A DNA stretch of 34,959 nt from a bacterium (GCA_024638655.1 JAHEJW010000002.1:177211-212169), one strand, 5' to 3'. Numbered from the stretch's first letter, positions 1 through 9,236 are shown. Translations and numbers: made by a program. The notes: generated by a model from the letters alone, not told the origin.

Positions 1-36
1 CCGCTGTGCGTAGGTCCCGGCGCGTAAGGTTTCGTC

Positions 37-396
37 GTGGACTTCCGACGTCTCACCCTCGGCTACGTGGTGACCTATCTCGCAATCGGTGGGGCCGGGT
101 TCCTCGTCGCCCCCGACTTGACTCGCGAGCTCCTGCTCTCCAATGAGAGCTACGAAGACGTCGGCTTTCGGTTGACCGGGACCATGATGCTGGCTCTCAG
201 CTATCTGATAGCAAGTCTGGTTCGCAACCGGGACTGGAAGTACTACCCGGTTTCGATATACGTTCGTTCATTCATCGTCGTGGTGTTGACCGTCTTGTAC
301 TTCACCACCGACGACCCGATGTTCCTCGTGCTCGACGCCATAGTCCTGATCGGGCTGCTCCCCTCGATCTACTTCCACGTCAAGAGGACCGACTGA
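37..396 (+). CDS. Small four-helix membrane protein, unknown function
   Basis: 119 residues starting with GTG. Four hydrophobic stretches are visible, at about residues 8-25, 46-62, 73-91 and 95-114, joined by short polar loops, so this is very likely an integral cytoplasmic membrane protein. I do not recognise the family and see no catalytic motif. The start choice is supported by a TAAGGT hexamer at 25-30, exactly six bases before the GTG. This is the arrangement expected of a leaderless actinobacterial transcript, and there is no Shine-Dalgarno sequence. The gene converges on the sigma-factor gene, with only 16 bases between the two stop codons. Confidence 0.7.
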   Translation: MDFRRLTLGYVVTYLAIGGAGFLVAPDLTRELLLSNESYEDVGFRLTGTMMLALSYLIASLVRNRDWKYYPVSIYVRSFIVVVLTVLYFTTDDPMFLVLDAIVLIGLLPSIYFHVKRTD

Positions 397-412
397 GCCT
401 GAAGGCCGTCGT

Positions 413-1402
413 TCAGACCAGGTCGGCTTCGCGAATCCCGAAAGAGGGATGGCGAAGTCTGCAGAGGGCCAGCTTCTCCAACTGGCGGATGCGCTCTCTG
501 GTCAGGTTGAACTCGTCACCGATCTCTTCGAGAGTCCGGGGGACACCGTCGTAGAAGCCGTAGCGCAGAGCCAGGATCCGACCTTCGCGCTCTGGAAGAC
601 GCTCGATCGAGATCCGAAGGGAGTTGGCGACATCCATCTCCTCGGTCATCTGGACCGGGTCGGCGGCGTCCTCATCTTCGATGAAGTCACCTAGCTGTGC
701 ACCGTCCTCTCCGATCGGCTGCTCCAACGAGACTGTGTCGGCGACACTGAGTGCCAGCTCGACCTTGTCGGCGGTGACTCCCGCCTCCTCGGCTATCTCC
801 TCCGCCCTGGGATCACGGCCCAGCTCGGCCTTGAGGGAGGCCTGAGCGGCGCGCACGGCGGCAAGTGTGTCGTGGAGATGGACCGGGATTCGAACGGTCC
901 GGGATTTGTCGGCGATGGCACGTGTTATCGCCTGGCGTATCCACCATGTCGCATAAGTCGAGAACTTGAAGCCTTTGCGCCAGTCGAACTTCTCAACCGC
1001 CCTGATCAGACCGAGGTTGCCCTCCTGGATCAGGTCGAGAAAGTCGATTCCGGAAGTGTTGGCGTAGCGCCTGGCATTGGCGACCACCAGCCGAAGGTTG
1101 GCAGTGAGGAAATCGTCTTTGGCCTGAGCGCCCCGACGAGCCATGCGACGCAGCTCCAACTCTTCGCGCTTGCCCTCGTAGTGACCCTCCTCGAGCCTTT
1201 CGGCGGCTTCTTCGCCAGACTCGATCTTCTGGGCGAGCTCGACTTCCTGCTCGGCGGTGAGCAGGTCGTACTCACCGATCGCAGTGAGGTATTGAGATAC
1301 CAGATCGGTGGTGAGCCGGCCTCGCTCGTCGGTCAACTTCGAATGAAGACGGATCCGCCGTGGCTTCTCTTTGTTGTTGTTCCGCGTATCAGTGGCGGCC
1401 AT
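413..1402 (-). CDS. RNA polymerase sigma factor, sigma-70 SigA/SigB type
   Basis: 329 residues. It contains region 1.2 ([20 protein letters not shown]), a full region 2 with the core-binding and -10 recognition helices ([35 protein letters not shown]), region 3 and a region 4 helix-turn-helix ([20 protein letters not shown]). The long acidic region 1.1 of large primary sigma factors is missing. The size resembles actinobacterial SigB/HrdB-like group 1-2 factors (about 320-330 residues), so it could be the principal factor or a close stationary-phase paralogue. The ATG at 1402 was chosen because GGAGG lies 12 bases upstream; an in-frame extension to 1462 has no ribosome site and would overlap the likely promoter. 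Confidence 0.93.
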   Translation of the reverse strand: MAATDTRNNNKEKPRRIRLHSKLTDERGRLTTDLVSQYLTAIGEYDLLTAEQEVELAQKIESGEEAAERLEEGHYEGKREELELRRMARRGAQAKDDFLTANLRLVVANARRYANTSGIDFLDLIQEGNLGLIRAVEKFDWRKGFKFSTYATWWIRQAITRAIADKSRTVRIPVHLHDTLAAVRAAQASLKAELGRDPRAEEIAEEAGVTADKVELALSVADTVSLEQPIGEDGAQLGDFIEDEDAADPVQMTEEMDVANSLRISIERLPEREGRILALRYGFYDGVPRTLEEIGDEFNLTRERIRQLEKLALCRLRHPSFGIREADLV

Positions 1403-1461
1403 CAGAAATAGTCCTCCGCAGGTGCACAGTCGAGTGCCAGGGTGTGGACCCCGAACGTTCA

Positions 1462-1489
1462 ACTATACGCATAAAGGTTGGTTTGTGAA
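1462..1489 (-). promoter_or_regulatory. Likely promoter of the sigma-factor gene
   Basis: On the minus strand TTCACA (1489-1484) is followed after 16 bases by TATAGT (1467-1462), a housekeeping-type -35/-10 pair. Transcription would begin near 1456, giving a leader of about 50 bases that includes the GGAGG site. Confidence 0.5.
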
Positions 1490-1624
1490 CCCCCCTGTTG
1501 TTTCCATCCTAAGAGCTGATCACTGTGGACTAGTCCGGAGGTCCAGGGGGTGGTTTCGAGGGTCATCGATCCCAACCGGATCGTGAAGTGGGGAATTCCC
1601 CTTTTCGACAGGGGGTCCTCGAGA

Positions 1625-1984
1625 TCATCGAAACTCTTTGGCCTTGTCGTTACCCGGCCGGGTGGTGCCGGCAAACCCGGCGACGGCCAGGACGAGGGCC
1701 ACGACGAATCCGATGGTGAAGATCAGGTTGGAGACGAGACCGAGGACGAAATATGCCACGGCCGCTGCCCTGGCCAGCGTATGGCCGTATCGCATCGACC
1801 TGTCGGCGTACCAGGCCGAAACACCGGCGAGGACCATGACGGAGAACCAGAAGAGAGCCTGAGGAAAGAAGGTGGTGTCCTCCTGGCCGAGGATCCCCGC
1901 CATGTACACCAGGGAGGCGATCACACCGATCGATCCAGAGAAACGAAGGGGGAGCTTCCTCAGTCCGTTCGGCGCGCTGTCCAC
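1625..1984 (-). CDS. Small integral membrane protein, unknown function
   Basis: About 119 residues with a GTG start. Three to four hydrophobic segments (about residues 18-32, 41-57, 69-85 and 88-107) are followed by a polar, charged tail ending KAKEFR. No family recognised. The frame is open back to 2104, but that part overlaps the metallo-beta-lactamase gene and has unmembrane-like, serine/arginine-rich composition. The GTG at 1984 is preferred because a TAGGCT hexamer lies seven bases upstream, as at other leaderless genes here. It follows the hydrolase gene on the same strand. Confidence 0.6.
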   Translation of the reverse strand: MDSAPNGLRKLPLRFSGSIGVIASLVYMAGILGQEDTTFFPQALFWFSVMVLAGVSAWYADRSMRYGHTLARAAAVAYFVLGLVSNLIFTIGFVVALVLAVAGFAGTTRPGNDKAKEFR

Positions 1985-2012
1985 CTCGGCGAGCCTAGGG
2001 ATGGCTCTGGTT

Positions 2013-2843
2013 TCAGACGGCGGAGACCGATTTCGGCTGATAGACCCTGACGCCGTCGTCGGTCGCGATCTTGCCGATACCGGGCATTGGATAGTGACCA
2101 GCAACGAAGCTCGAACCGGTTGCCCTCAGATCCTCGAATATCCGGTGACGGGTCCGAGCCGCGGCTTCGGGGTCGTTGTCGACCGGGAGACTCCAATCAG
2201 GGTGCTCGACCTGAAACGGGTGGTTGCTCACATCGCCGCCGATGAAGGTCCTGGTTCCCCCGGAGAGCATCGTCACCGAAAGGTGACCAGGGGTATGGCC
2301 GAACGACTCGATGGCCGTCACGCCGGGCAGGAATTCGGTGTCACGGTCGATGAAGTCGACCCGATCCTGGTCGAGAAGAGGAAGCATGATGTTCTGTGCT
2401 GCCTTGGCGAACTCTGTCTCTGCGCTCTTCCAGAAGGACCACTCCCTCTCGTGAAAGACATGACGTGCGTTGGGGAAGACGATTCGACCGTCCTCGTGGC
2501 TGCCGCCGATGTGGTCGTAGTGCATGTGCGAGTAGATGACTGTCTCCACCGACTCACGCGAGATGCCAAGGGAATCCACCGCCTGAGGCATGAGACCGGC
2601 GACCATGCCGGGCTGGCTGCGGGCGACTTCCTTGCCTATCCCGGCGTCCACCATCAGCGTTCGCTCACCGTCGGTGATCAGATAGCAGCCGAAGTTCAGC
2701 CGCACGTTTCCCTCATCGTTGCGCTGGTGGAATCGCCAATCGCGGTCGGTGGCCGCCGGGTGGTAATCCGATGGATCTCTCCAGTAATACCCATCTTCGA
2801 TCACGAACAGGTCGTAGTCACCGCAGTCGAGTCTCCAGGTCAT
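2013..2843 (-). CDS. MBL-fold metallo-hydrolase
   Basis: 276 residues from the ATG at 2843. The zinc-binding signature SHMHYDHIGG is present, with later metal-ligand segments GHTPGH, GGDVSNHP and AGHYPMPG, in the order expected of the metallo-beta-lactamase superfamily (lactonase-like/glyoxalase II-like). The conserved histidines and aspartates are intact, so it should be an active dinuclear-zinc hydrolase. The substrate cannot be read from sequence. It lies 22 bases downstream of the SixA-like phosphatase gene on the same strand, so the two probably form an operon. An upstream in-frame extension (to 2963) overlaps that gene and is unlikely to be coding. Confidence 0.88.
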   Translation of the reverse strand: MTWRLDCGDYDLFVIEDGYYWRDPSDYHPAATDRDWRFHQRNDEGNVRLNFGCYLITDGERTLMVDAGIGKEVARSQPGMVAGLMPQAVDSLGISRESVETVIYSHMHYDHIGGSHEDGRIVFPNARHVFHEREWSFWKSAETEFAKAAQNIMLPLLDQDRVDFIDRDTEFLPGVTAIESFGHTPGHLSVTMLSGGTRTFIGGDVSNHPFQVEHPDWSLPVDNDPEAAARTRHRIFEDLRATGSSFVAGHYPMPGIGKIATDDGVRVYQPKSVSAV

Positions 2844-2865
2844 CTTCCCGATTGTGCCAGACGGG

Positions 2866-3372
2866 TCAGGAGCGATCCCACTCGGTCCCGAAGTAGTTCC
2901 GGGGTTGATGGATCGCCTCGAGCCTGCCCCGAGCGGTCGGAAGGCCTGACCATGAGCCAACATCCAGCTCGATCACCGCTACTGCCGCCGTCTTCATCTC
3001 AACGCGGGTTTCGGTGATGGCCGACACCAGGCCGCTCCATGTGGGCTGATGTCCGACCAGCATGAGCCTGGCGACATCCGGCGACTTCGATGCGAGCTCG
3101 ATGACACCCGACGCTCCTTCCTCGTAGAAGCCGTGCTCGAGCTCGATTCCCACGTCCCAGCCTCCAGCTTCGACGGCCAGCTCGGCGGTGGTTCGAGCCC
3201 GCACCGCGGTCGAACTGACCACCAGGCCGGGGATGAGGTCGCGGGCAGCGAGGAAACGGCCCATCAGCCGCGCACTCCTGACGCCACGTTGGTTCAGAGG
3301 CCGGTCGTGATCGCTCCCGTAGTCGGCATCCCAGTCCGACTTTGCGTGTCTCATCAAAAGGAGTTGTCTCAA
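2866..3372 (-). CDS. SixA-like histidine phosphatase
   Basis: 168 residues. The N-terminal LLLMRHAKSDWD carries the RHG/RHA catalytic motif of the histidine phosphatase superfamily, and GHQPTWSGL supplies the second catalytic histidine. Size and motif spacing match the SixA branch, which dephosphorylates phosphohistidine proteins; the actual substrate here is unknown. The start is taken as TTG at 3372 because GGAGG stands six bases ahead; the ATG at 3354, inside the motif strand, would truncate the first beta strand. First gene of a two-gene unit with the downstream MBL hydrolase, divergent from the DUF255 gene. Confidence 0.85.
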   Translation of the reverse strand: MRQLLLMRHAKSDWDADYGSDHDRPLNQRGVRSARLMGRFLAARDLIPGLVVSSTAVRARTTAELAVEAGGWDVGIELEHGFYEEGASGVIELASKSPDVARLMLVGHQPTWSGLVSAITETRVEMKTAAVAVIELDVGSWSGLPTARGRLEAIHQPRNYFGTEWDRS

Positions 3373-3415
3373 AACGCCTCCACCCCTGCCTTCCGAATGC
3401 TCAGATTGACTGCCG

Positions 3416-3443
3416 AGCATATTTTGCGCCGACGGGAACCCAA
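3416..3443 (-). promoter_or_regulatory. Likely promoter of phosphatase/MBL operon
   Basis: Minus-strand TTGGGT (3443-3438), a 16-base spacer and TATGCT (3421-3416) form a plausible -35/-10 pair ahead of the phosphatase gene. Confidence 0.45.
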
Positions 3444-3482
3444 GTCGTTTCGGGGGCCAAACCTCAGGGGTAGGTTCAACCT

Positions 3483-5441
3483 GTGACCAATCGGCTAGCC
3501 AATTCCAGCTCGCCCTATCTGCTTCAGCACCAAGACAACCCTGTCGACTGGTTCGAATGGGGTGACGAGGCCTTCGCCGAGGCCCGGGCAAGGGACGTGC
3601 CGATCCTTCTGAGCGTCGGCTATGCGGCGTGTCATTGGTGTCACGTCATGGCACACGAGTCGTTTGAGGACCCCGACACGGCTGAGATCATGAATGAGCG
3701 GTTCGTCAACATCAAGGTCGATCGCGAGGAAAGGCCAGACGTCGATTCGATCTACATGGAGGCCGTGCAGGCGATGACGGGCCACGGCGGATGGCCGATG
3801 ACCGTGTGGATCGATCACGAGGGACGTCCCTTCTTCGCCGGGACCTACTTCCCGAGCCAGCCGCGTCATGGCATGCCGAGCTTCCCACAGGTCATGGACG
3901 CGGTTGCAGCCGCCTGGCGCGATCGTCGCGAGGACGTCGCCGGCCAGGCCCAGCAACTGACCGATGCCATAAGCCGCGAGATTCCAGGCGGAGATCTCCC
4001 TGGTGACGAAGCCATGGAGGCCGCTTACGAGCGCCTCGAGCAGACCTTCGACGCAGACCATGGCGGTTTCGGTGGCTCCCCGAAGTTCCCTCAGCAGCCC
4101 GTCCTCGAATACATGCTCAGGATCCATGGTGAGGACTGGGCTCCGCTCGCCCTCGAGATGGTGGTCAAGACCCTCGACGAGATGGCCGCCGGTGGGATAC
4201 ACGATCAGCTGGGTGGTGGTTTCGCCCGCTACTCGGTCGACGCCCAGTGGCTGGTCCCGCACTTCGAGAAGATGCTCTATGACAATGCGCAGCTCGCCAG
4301 GCTCTACCTGTGGACAGGTATCGAGGCAAAGCGTCCCGACTTCGTAGAAGTGGCCCGGCGCACTCTCGACTACATGATCCGAGACTTGCGTCACCCCGAC
4401 GGCGGGTTCTACTCCTCCGAGGACGCCGACTCGGAGGGGGTAGAAGGGAAGTTCTACGTTTGGACTCCCCAGGAGATCCGGTCCGTGCTCGGACCCTCGG
4501 CTGAAGAGATCATCGAGTACTACGGCCTGACCGAGAGTGGCAACTTCGAGGGAGCAAACATCCTCCAGGTTGTCCGGGAACAACCTCCGCCAGAACTCGA
4601 AGAGGCGAGGGACCGTCTCCTCGACCGAAGATCAGAGAGAGTCCGGCCAGGGCTTGACGACAAGGTGATTTCGGCATGGAACGGTCTGGCAATCAGGGCA
4701 CTCAGTGAGGCGGGAGCGGCTCTCGGCGACCAGCGATATCTCCGACTCGCCGCAGAAGCAGCCGAATTCGTCCTCGATCATCTGGCCATCAACGGAGGGC
4801 TGGCGCGCTCCTGGAGAGAGGGTCGCCGATCGGTGCCCGGGTTCCTCGACGATCACGCCTCCATGGCAGTGGGCCTCTTCCGTCTCTACGCAGCGACGGG
4901 AACGGAGCGTTGGTACGACGAGGCATTGGGGCTCGTCGCCGAGCTCGAGCGCTTCGCACGCCCAGACCGCGGCTACTACTCGACCAGTGAGTCCGGTGAC
5001 AATCTGGTCAAGCGTCCGGTCGATCTCACCGACAATCCCTCGCCTTCGGGAAACGCCCTCGCCGCCGAAGCGCTCTTGATGGCAGGCTCCTATACCGGCG
5101 TGACCGAGTATTTCGAGCGAATGTCTTCCGCGTTGGAGTCAGCGGCTCTTCTCATGGATCGCTACCCCTCGATGGTCGCCCGACATCTCGCAGTTCTGCA
5201 CAGCTCGAAAGACAGCCGGGAGCTGGCGATCTTGGGACCCGAATGGCCGACGCTCGCCGATGTGTACTGGGAACGCTTCAGGCCTGGAGTGGCCGTGGCC
5301 GTGAGCGCCTCAGATGCCTCGTCCGTGCCACTCCTCGAAGGCCGGTACCAGCCTGGGAGGACGGTGGCATACGTGTGCCGCCACTTCAGCTGCGACCTCC
5401 CCACTTCGGAGAGAGCCCTCCTTGCCCAGCAACTCGGCTGA
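3483..5441 (+). CDS. DUF255 thioredoxin-domain protein (YyaL / SPATA20 family)
   Basis: 652 residues, GTG start. The N-terminal 160 residues form the thioredoxin-like DUF255 domain, opening with [14 protein letters not shown] and carrying [12 protein letters not shown], with paired cysteines at the redox position. It then continues as an (alpha/alpha)6-barrel resembling N-acylglucosamine 2-epimerase-type folds ([36 protein letters not shown]). Length and motifs match full-length YyaL/SPATA20 proteins, whose biochemical role is not firmly known. A TAGGTT hexamer at 3471-3476 stands six bases before the GTG, indicating a leaderless message. Divergent from the phosphatase gene. Confidence 0.93.
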   Translation: MTNRLANSSSPYLLQHQDNPVDWFEWGDEAFAEARARDVPILLSVGYAACHWCHVMAHESFEDPDTAEIMNERFVNIKVDREERPDVDSIYMEAVQAMTGHGGWPMTVWIDHEGRPFFAGTYFPSQPRHGMPSFPQVMDAVAAAWRDRREDVAGQAQQLTDAISREIPGGDLPGDEAMEAAYERLEQTFDADHGGFGGSPKFPQQPVLEYMLRIHGEDWAPLALEMVVKTLDEMAAGGIHDQLGGGFARYSVDAQWLVPHFEKMLYDNAQLARLYLWTGIEAKRPDFVEVARRTLDYMIRDLRHPDGGFYSSEDADSEGVEGKFYVWTPQEIRSVLGPSAEEIIEYYGLTESGNFEGANILQVVREQPPPELEEARDRLLDRRSERVRPGLDDKVISAWNGLAIRALSEAGAALGDQRYLRLAAEAAEFVLDHLAINGGLARSWREGRRSVPGFLDDHASMAVGLFRLYAATGTERWYDEALGLVAELERFARPDRGYYSTSESGDNLVKRPVDLTDNPSPSGNALAAEALLMAGSYTGVTEYFERMSSALESAALLMDRYPSMVARHLAVLHSSKDSRELAILGPEWPTLADVYWERFRPGVAVAVSASDASSVPLLEGRYQPGRTVAYVCRHFSCDLPTSERALLAQQLG

Positions 5442-5488
5442 CCGGCCGAGAAGCGCCACGAGCCCTGCCCGATACACTTCAACAGCCG

Positions 5489-5950
5489 ATGTCATCGCTA
5501 TCGCTCAACCATGCTGTTCTCTATGTGTCGGACGTGGCCAAGGCCAAGGACTTCTACTCCCACATCCTCGGATTCACAGTGGCTGCGGACGAGCCTCGGT
5601 TCAATGCAGCCTTTATGAGAGCCCCCGGCTCGGTCAATCATCACGACCTCGGGCTCTTCCAGACTTCGGGCCACAAGCCACCGCGCGGCTCGGTCGGCCT
5701 CTATCACCTCGCATGGGAAGTCGGTGAGATCGCCGAGCTGGCCGAGTTTCGTGACGCCCTGGCAGGTTCCGGCAACCTGACGGGGCAGTCACACCACGGA
5801 GCCACGGTGTCCATCTACGGGGCTGATCCCGATGGCAACGAATTCGAGATCATGTGGATGCTCCCTCGGGAGGCTTGGGGCGAATACGGGGACCGAGGGG
5901 TGATCATGCCGCTCGATCTCGACGAAGAGATCGCGAGGTGGAGCTCCTAG
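5489..5950 (+). CDS. VOC-family (glyoxalase/dioxygenase-like) protein
   Basis: 153 residues from the ATG at 5489. The beta-alpha-beta-beta-beta modules of the vicinal oxygen chelate fold are recognisable: LNHAVLYVSDVAKAKDFYSHILGF at the start, a middle HHDLGLF, GLYHLAWEV and a C-terminal DPDGNEFEIMW. The metal-ligand positions H (LNHAV), H (YHLAW) and E (NEFE) fit an extradiol-dioxygenase-like or glyoxalase-like metal site. The substrate is unknown. A TACACT hexamer at 5473-5478 may be the -10. The stop codon overlaps the stop of the convergent MBL gene: both use the tetranucleotide CTAG at 5947-5950. Confidence 0.85.
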   Translation: MSSLSLNHAVLYVSDVAKAKDFYSHILGFTVAADEPRFNAAFMRAPGSVNHHDLGLFQTSGHKPPRGSVGLYHLAWEVGEIAELAEFRDALAGSGNLTGQSHHGATVSIYGADPDGNEFEIMWMLPREAWGEYGDRGVIMPLDLDEEIARWSS

Positions 5951-6735
5951 CCGCCGCCCTCCGTGGCCCGGGCCATGGCTGTCGTCATCACGTCGACCGG
6001 ATACGGCCCTGACGAAACCGCCTCGTCCAAGCCGATGTCGGCCGCGACCAGGCGTTTCGCAATCTCTGAAACCTCTTGCAGCTCGGATATTTGCGAAGCG
6101 ACGTATGAGGGGCCGACGACGTCTCCATGACCCGGAACGATCACTTGCTCAGAACCGCCCGAGGCCTGTTGGAGGGTATTGGGCCATTCCAGTGGGTAGC
6201 TATCACCAAAGGCGGGCGGTGCTCCCTCTTCGATCAGGTCGCCCATGAAGACGACGCCGGCATCGAGCACCGTGACGAGGATGTCAGCGTCGGTGTGCCC
6301 CCGGCCGAAGTGATCGAGTTTCAGGACCCGGCCGATGTCCATTGACATCGAGTCTGCGAAGACCCGGGAAGGCGGGACAACCTCGGTTCGGGCGATCTCG
6401 TCGCTCTCCTCGGGCGGCATCCAGGCCATCGCAGCCTTGATCGTCTCGTGGGCCCTTTCGATGAGGACTTGCCGGCAGGTTTCGTGCCCGATGATCTCGG
6501 CTTGATCGAAGACTGAGTTGCCCATCACGTGGTCCCAATGCCAGTGGGTGTTGATCACCCATCGAACGGGTTTGTGGGTCAGTCTGTCCAATTCCCCCAG
6601 AAGCTCCCTCGCCTGCCTGCTCGAGGCCCTTGTGTCCAGAACGAGCACACCTTCGCTGCCGATCACAATGCCAACATTCAGGTCGAGGGACTCAAATCGT
6701 CGCCGAAACACTCCGTCGCCGAGCTCATCGAACAC
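5947..6735 (-). CDS. MBL-fold metallo-hydrolase, divergent from soxR
   Basis: 262 residues from a GTG at 6735. The motif THWHWDHVMGN is the zinc-binding HxHxDH, with further ligands in HFGRGHTDAD, FMGDLI and VPGHGD, typical of cyclase-like/B3-like MBL proteins. The reaction is unknown. A TTG at 6765 would add ten residues, but a TATCCT hexamer lies six bases before the GTG, so a leaderless start at 6735 is more likely. The promoter region is shared with soxR and contains a dyad that SoxR could bind, so redox control is plausible (inference). Confidence 0.86.
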   Translation of the reverse strand: MFDELGDGVFRRRFESLDLNVGIVIGSEGVLVLDTRASSRQARELLGELDRLTHKPVRWVINTHWHWDHVMGNSVFDQAEIIGHETCRQVLIERAHETIKAAMAWMPPEESDEIARTEVVPPSRVFADSMSMDIGRVLKLDHFGRGHTDADILVTVLDAGVVFMGDLIEEGAPPAFGDSYPLEWPNTLQQASGGSEQVIVPGHGDVVGPSYVASQISELQEVSEIAKRLVAADIGLDEAVSSGPYPVDVMTTAMARATEGGG

Positions 6736-6741
6736 AAGCTG

Positions 6742-6785
6742 AGGATATCGAAACTTGAAGCTCAATTGAACTGTCGGCGTAAGCT
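6742..6785. promoter_or_regulatory. Shared soxR / MBL promoter with dyad operator
   Basis: On the plus strand TTGAAG (6755-6760) and TAAGCT (6780-6785) are separated by 19 bases, the over-long spacer typical of MerR-family-controlled promoters; TAAGCT ends six bases before the soxR ATG. Between them sits the near-palindrome AGCTCAATTGAACT (6759-6772), with half-sites like those of SoxR boxes but without the usual central spacer. On the minus strand TATCCT (6747-6742) ends six bases before the MBL GTG. Confidence 0.55.
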
Positions 6786-6791
6786 CGGCTC

Positions 6792-7250
6792 ATGGAATGG
6801 CTGACGATCGGTGAGGTGGCCGAGCGCTCGGGTGTAGCCACATCTGCGCTTCGCTTCTACGAGACGAAGGGGCTGATCGAATCCGAGAGGACCGACGGCA
6901 ACCAGCGCCGGTATCCGAGAGCCACTTTGCGCCGGGTCGCCCTCATTCGGGCCGGTCAGGAAGTGGGTCTCTCTCTGGCCGAGCTGGCAGAGGCACTGGA
7001 TCGGCTACCCCACGACAAGACGCCAACGAAGGCCGACTGGGAGAGGCTCTCTCGTTCGTGGAAGTCACGTCTCGACGAGCAGATCGCCGAGTTGGTCGCA
7101 CTCAGGGACGAGTTGACCGACTGCATCGGTTGTGGCTGTCTCTCCCTCAAATCCTGTGCCATATTCAATCCAGGCGACGCGGCCTCCGGCCTGGGGACCG
7201 GTCCCCGCTATCTGCTCGGTGACAGCAGGGAGGAAGTCGCTACGAGCTGA
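6792..7250 (+). CDS. soxR: Redox-sensitive MerR-family regulator SoxR
   Basis: 152 residues. The N-terminal winged helix-turn-helix (IGEVAERSGVATSALRFYE) is followed by the second MerR helix pair, a dimerisation helix at about 80-108, and the motif CIGCGCLSLKSC with cysteines at 111, 114, 116 and 122. That C-x2-C-x-C-x5-C spacing is the [2Fe-2S] ligand set of SoxR, so the protein should respond to redox-active compounds or oxidative stress. No Shine-Dalgarno; the -10-like TAAGCT six bases upstream implies a leaderless mRNA. Its 3' end overlaps ctaA by 11 bases, tail to tail. Confidence 0.93.
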   Translation: MEWLTIGEVAERSGVATSALRFYETKGLIESERTDGNQRRYPRATLRRVALIRAGQEVGLSLAELAEALDRLPHDKTPTKADWERLSRSWKSRLDEQIAELVALRDELTDCIGCGCLSLKSCAIFNPGDAASGLGTGPRYLLGDSREEVATS

Positions 7251-8133
7251 CGCGTGCGTGCTCTCGAGCCCCGAGTGCCCGGGCAGAAACGAGGACGTAT
7301 GCCACCCAGAGAGCGTCGGCCAAGGCAAGGTGCACAACCTGCATCCAAACCGGCACTCCGAGTGTGATGTTCAGGACCCCGCTGATCAGCATGGCCCCGA
7401 CCAATATCGGCAAGAGGATGGCCGCGGACGATCTGCCTCGACTTCCTCTGCCCGACACCCACCAGGCGACGAGGGCGGCCGATGCGGCGAGGATGGGATG
7501 GACCACTCGCAGTCTGGTCAGGAAGTGCGCTTCACCCGCGAGCTGTGTTCCCGACTCACCAGCCGGAAAGAGGGTGTCGGCGAGAGCCGTCACCGCACCC
7601 GAGGCCGAGATCAACACCAAAGCGAGCCCGCCGAGTATCACCCAGCGAAGTGCCAGGCGGTCGGATCGAAAGTCCAGTCGGCTCCCCCCGGCAAGCCAAT
7701 GCGCAGTGAGAGCGAGAGCGGCCAAGAGCAACAGGGTGTTGACCAAATGCAGAGGGACCGACACCGCTCTGGCAACGGAGGTGTCGTCCGCCACCCACTC
7801 TGCCAGGACGATGGCGGCCCCGATCAGCGCTTCGCCGGCGATGGCAACGGCCGACAACAGTGCTCCGACCCGCGCCGGCCCGCCTCTCGGCACCCTGCGC
7901 CAAACCAGGGCAACGAGCGTGAAGACCAGAATGAGCGCGATGCCGCTGAGTGCGCGGTGGGTGAACTCGATCGCTGTGGCGCCCTGCAGCTCGGGAATCA
8001 CCTCGCCCTGGCACGTTGGCCAGGATGGCCCGCATCCCGCACCGCTTCCGGTAGCCCTGACAACCGCCCCGACCAGAATGACAACCACGTTGAACACCAG
8101 CACGAACCAGGCGTAGCGAACGAGGCGTGACAT
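7240..8133 (-). CDS. ctaA: Heme A synthase, CtaA/COX15 family
   Basis: 297 residues with about eight membrane helices. The signature VGAVVRATGSGAGCGPSWPTC at the end of helix 1 carries the cysteine pair (C34, C41) of the first extracytoplasmic loop. Conserved heme-ligand histidines are seen in EFTHRALSG (H59), PLHLVNT, VVHPILA and VVHLALADALW. The enzyme converts heme O to heme A for aa3-type cytochrome oxidase, so the organism is expected to respire oxygen. A TAACCT hexamer (8148-8143) is nine bases before the ATG. No heme O synthase gene (ctaB) lies beside it here. Confidence 0.93.
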   Translation of the reverse strand: MSRLVRYAWFVLVFNVVVILVGAVVRATGSGAGCGPSWPTCQGEVIPELQGATAIEFTHRALSGIALILVFTLVALVWRRVPRGGPARVGALLSAVAIAGEALIGAAIVLAEWVADDTSVARAVSVPLHLVNTLLLLAALALTAHWLAGGSRLDFRSDRLALRWVILGGLALVLISASGAVTALADTLFPAGESGTQLAGEAHFLTRLRVVHPILAASAALVAWWVSGRGSRGRSSAAILLPILVGAMLISGVLNITLGVPVWMQVVHLALADALWVAYVLVSARALGAREHARVSS

Positions 8134-8278
8134 CGAGAAGTCAGGTTAGGGAGCCCTTGTGGGTTGAGCATTTCGATGTGCCAAGATCGGGCAATGCACT
8201 TCGATGGCGTGACCCGATGATCATGGTTGCCACGGCGCTGGCCGCCTCTCGCGGCTCTTACCGCAATCCGACCTCCCA

Positions 8279-9229
8279 ATGAGAATCCTCCCAGACGTGG
8301 TCGCCGCCATCGGAAACACCCCCCTGATCCGTCTTTCGCGTTTGCACCCGGTGGGGAATCTCATCGGCAAGATCGAGTTCATGAATCCTGGTGGCTCTAT
8401 CAAGGAGCGAATTGCAGTGGCGATGATCGACAGAGCCGAAGAGGAGGGCTTGCTCGAACCGGGTGGCACCATCGTCGAGCCCACATCTGGCAATACCGGC
8501 GTCGGGCTCGCACTCGTGGGTGCAGTACGCGGGTACCGCGTCATCTGCACGGTTCCCGACAAGGTGTCCCAGGAGAAGCGCGATCTGCTGCGCGCCTACG
8601 GGGTCGAGGTGATCATCACTCCAACTGAATTCGGCCCGGATCACCCTGACTCGTACTACGCGGTGGCCACCCGGATAACCGAGGAGACGGATGGGGCGTT
8701 CCAGCCCAACCAGTACTTCAACGAGGCCAACCCCGAGGCTCACTTCAGAACCACGGGACCGGAGATATGGGAGCAGACAGACGGTCTCGTCGACGTGCTC
8801 GTTGCCGGAGTGGGGACGGGTGGGACAATCACAGGTGCCGGCCGTTATCTCAAGTCACAGAAGGCCTCGATCGAGATCGTTGGCGCAGACCCGGAAGGGT
8901 CGATCTACACGAAGGGGCCCGAAGGCGACATCCATCAGTATCTGGTGGAGGGAGTCGGTGAGGACTTCTACCCGGAGACCGTCGATCTCGAAGTCATCGA
9001 CCGGTTCATCGAGGTCACGGATCGCGAGTCGTTCGCCATGGCACGAAACCTCGCTCGAACTGAGGGCCTCCTCACCGGCGGATCTGGCGGCATGGCCGTG
9101 GATGCGGCGTTGAAGGTCGCCAGGGAGGATGAGCGAATGGTTGTAGTCGTGATCCCCGACTCTGGACGCGGGTATCTGTCCAAGGCCTTCAACGACGAGT
9201 GGATGCGCAGCCAGGGCTTCCTCGACTGA
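8279..9229 (+). CDS. cbs: Cystathionine beta-synthase / cysteine synthase family enzyme
   Basis: 316 residues of a fold-type II PLP enzyme. GGSIKER places the PLP lysine at K42, TSGNTG (residues 69-74) is the substrate-carboxylate loop, and GVGTGGTITG is the phosphate-binding loop. EGVGEDFYPETVD and the C-terminal SGRGYLSKAFNDEWM resemble actinobacterial cystathionine beta-synthases more than O-acetylserine sulfhydrylases, but the C-terminal CBS (Bateman) domains are absent, so it is a catalytic core only. Either transsulfuration (serine plus homocysteine) or cysteine synthesis is possible. No ribosome-binding site is visible. A hairpin follows directly. Confidence 0.88.
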   Translation: MRILPDVVAAIGNTPLIRLSRLHPVGNLIGKIEFMNPGGSIKERIAVAMIDRAEEEGLLEPGGTIVEPTSGNTGVGLALVGAVRGYRVICTVPDKVSQEKRDLLRAYGVEVIITPTEFGPDHPDSYYAVATRITEETDGAFQPNQYFNEANPEAHFRTTGPEIWEQTDGLVDVLVAGVGTGGTITGAGRYLKSQKASIEIVGADPEGSIYTKGPEGDIHQYLVEGVGEDFYPETVDLEVIDRFIEVTDRESFAMARNLARTEGLLTGGSGGMAVDAALKVAREDERMVVVVIPDSGRGYLSKAFNDEWMRSQGFLD

Positions 9230-9236
9230 CCAAAGC

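Noticed and set aside
1872-3017. 381-codon plus-strand frame
   Set aside because: Antisense to the MBL hydrolase and phosphatase genes, which carry complete catalytic motifs.
3495-4583. 362-codon minus-strand frame
   Set aside because: Antisense to the DUF255 protein gene; no start signal and no recognisable motif.
7132-8130. 332-codon plus-strand frame
   Set aside because: Antisense to ctaA, whose heme-ligand and cysteine motifs are clear; composition is rich in R, G, Q, D and H.
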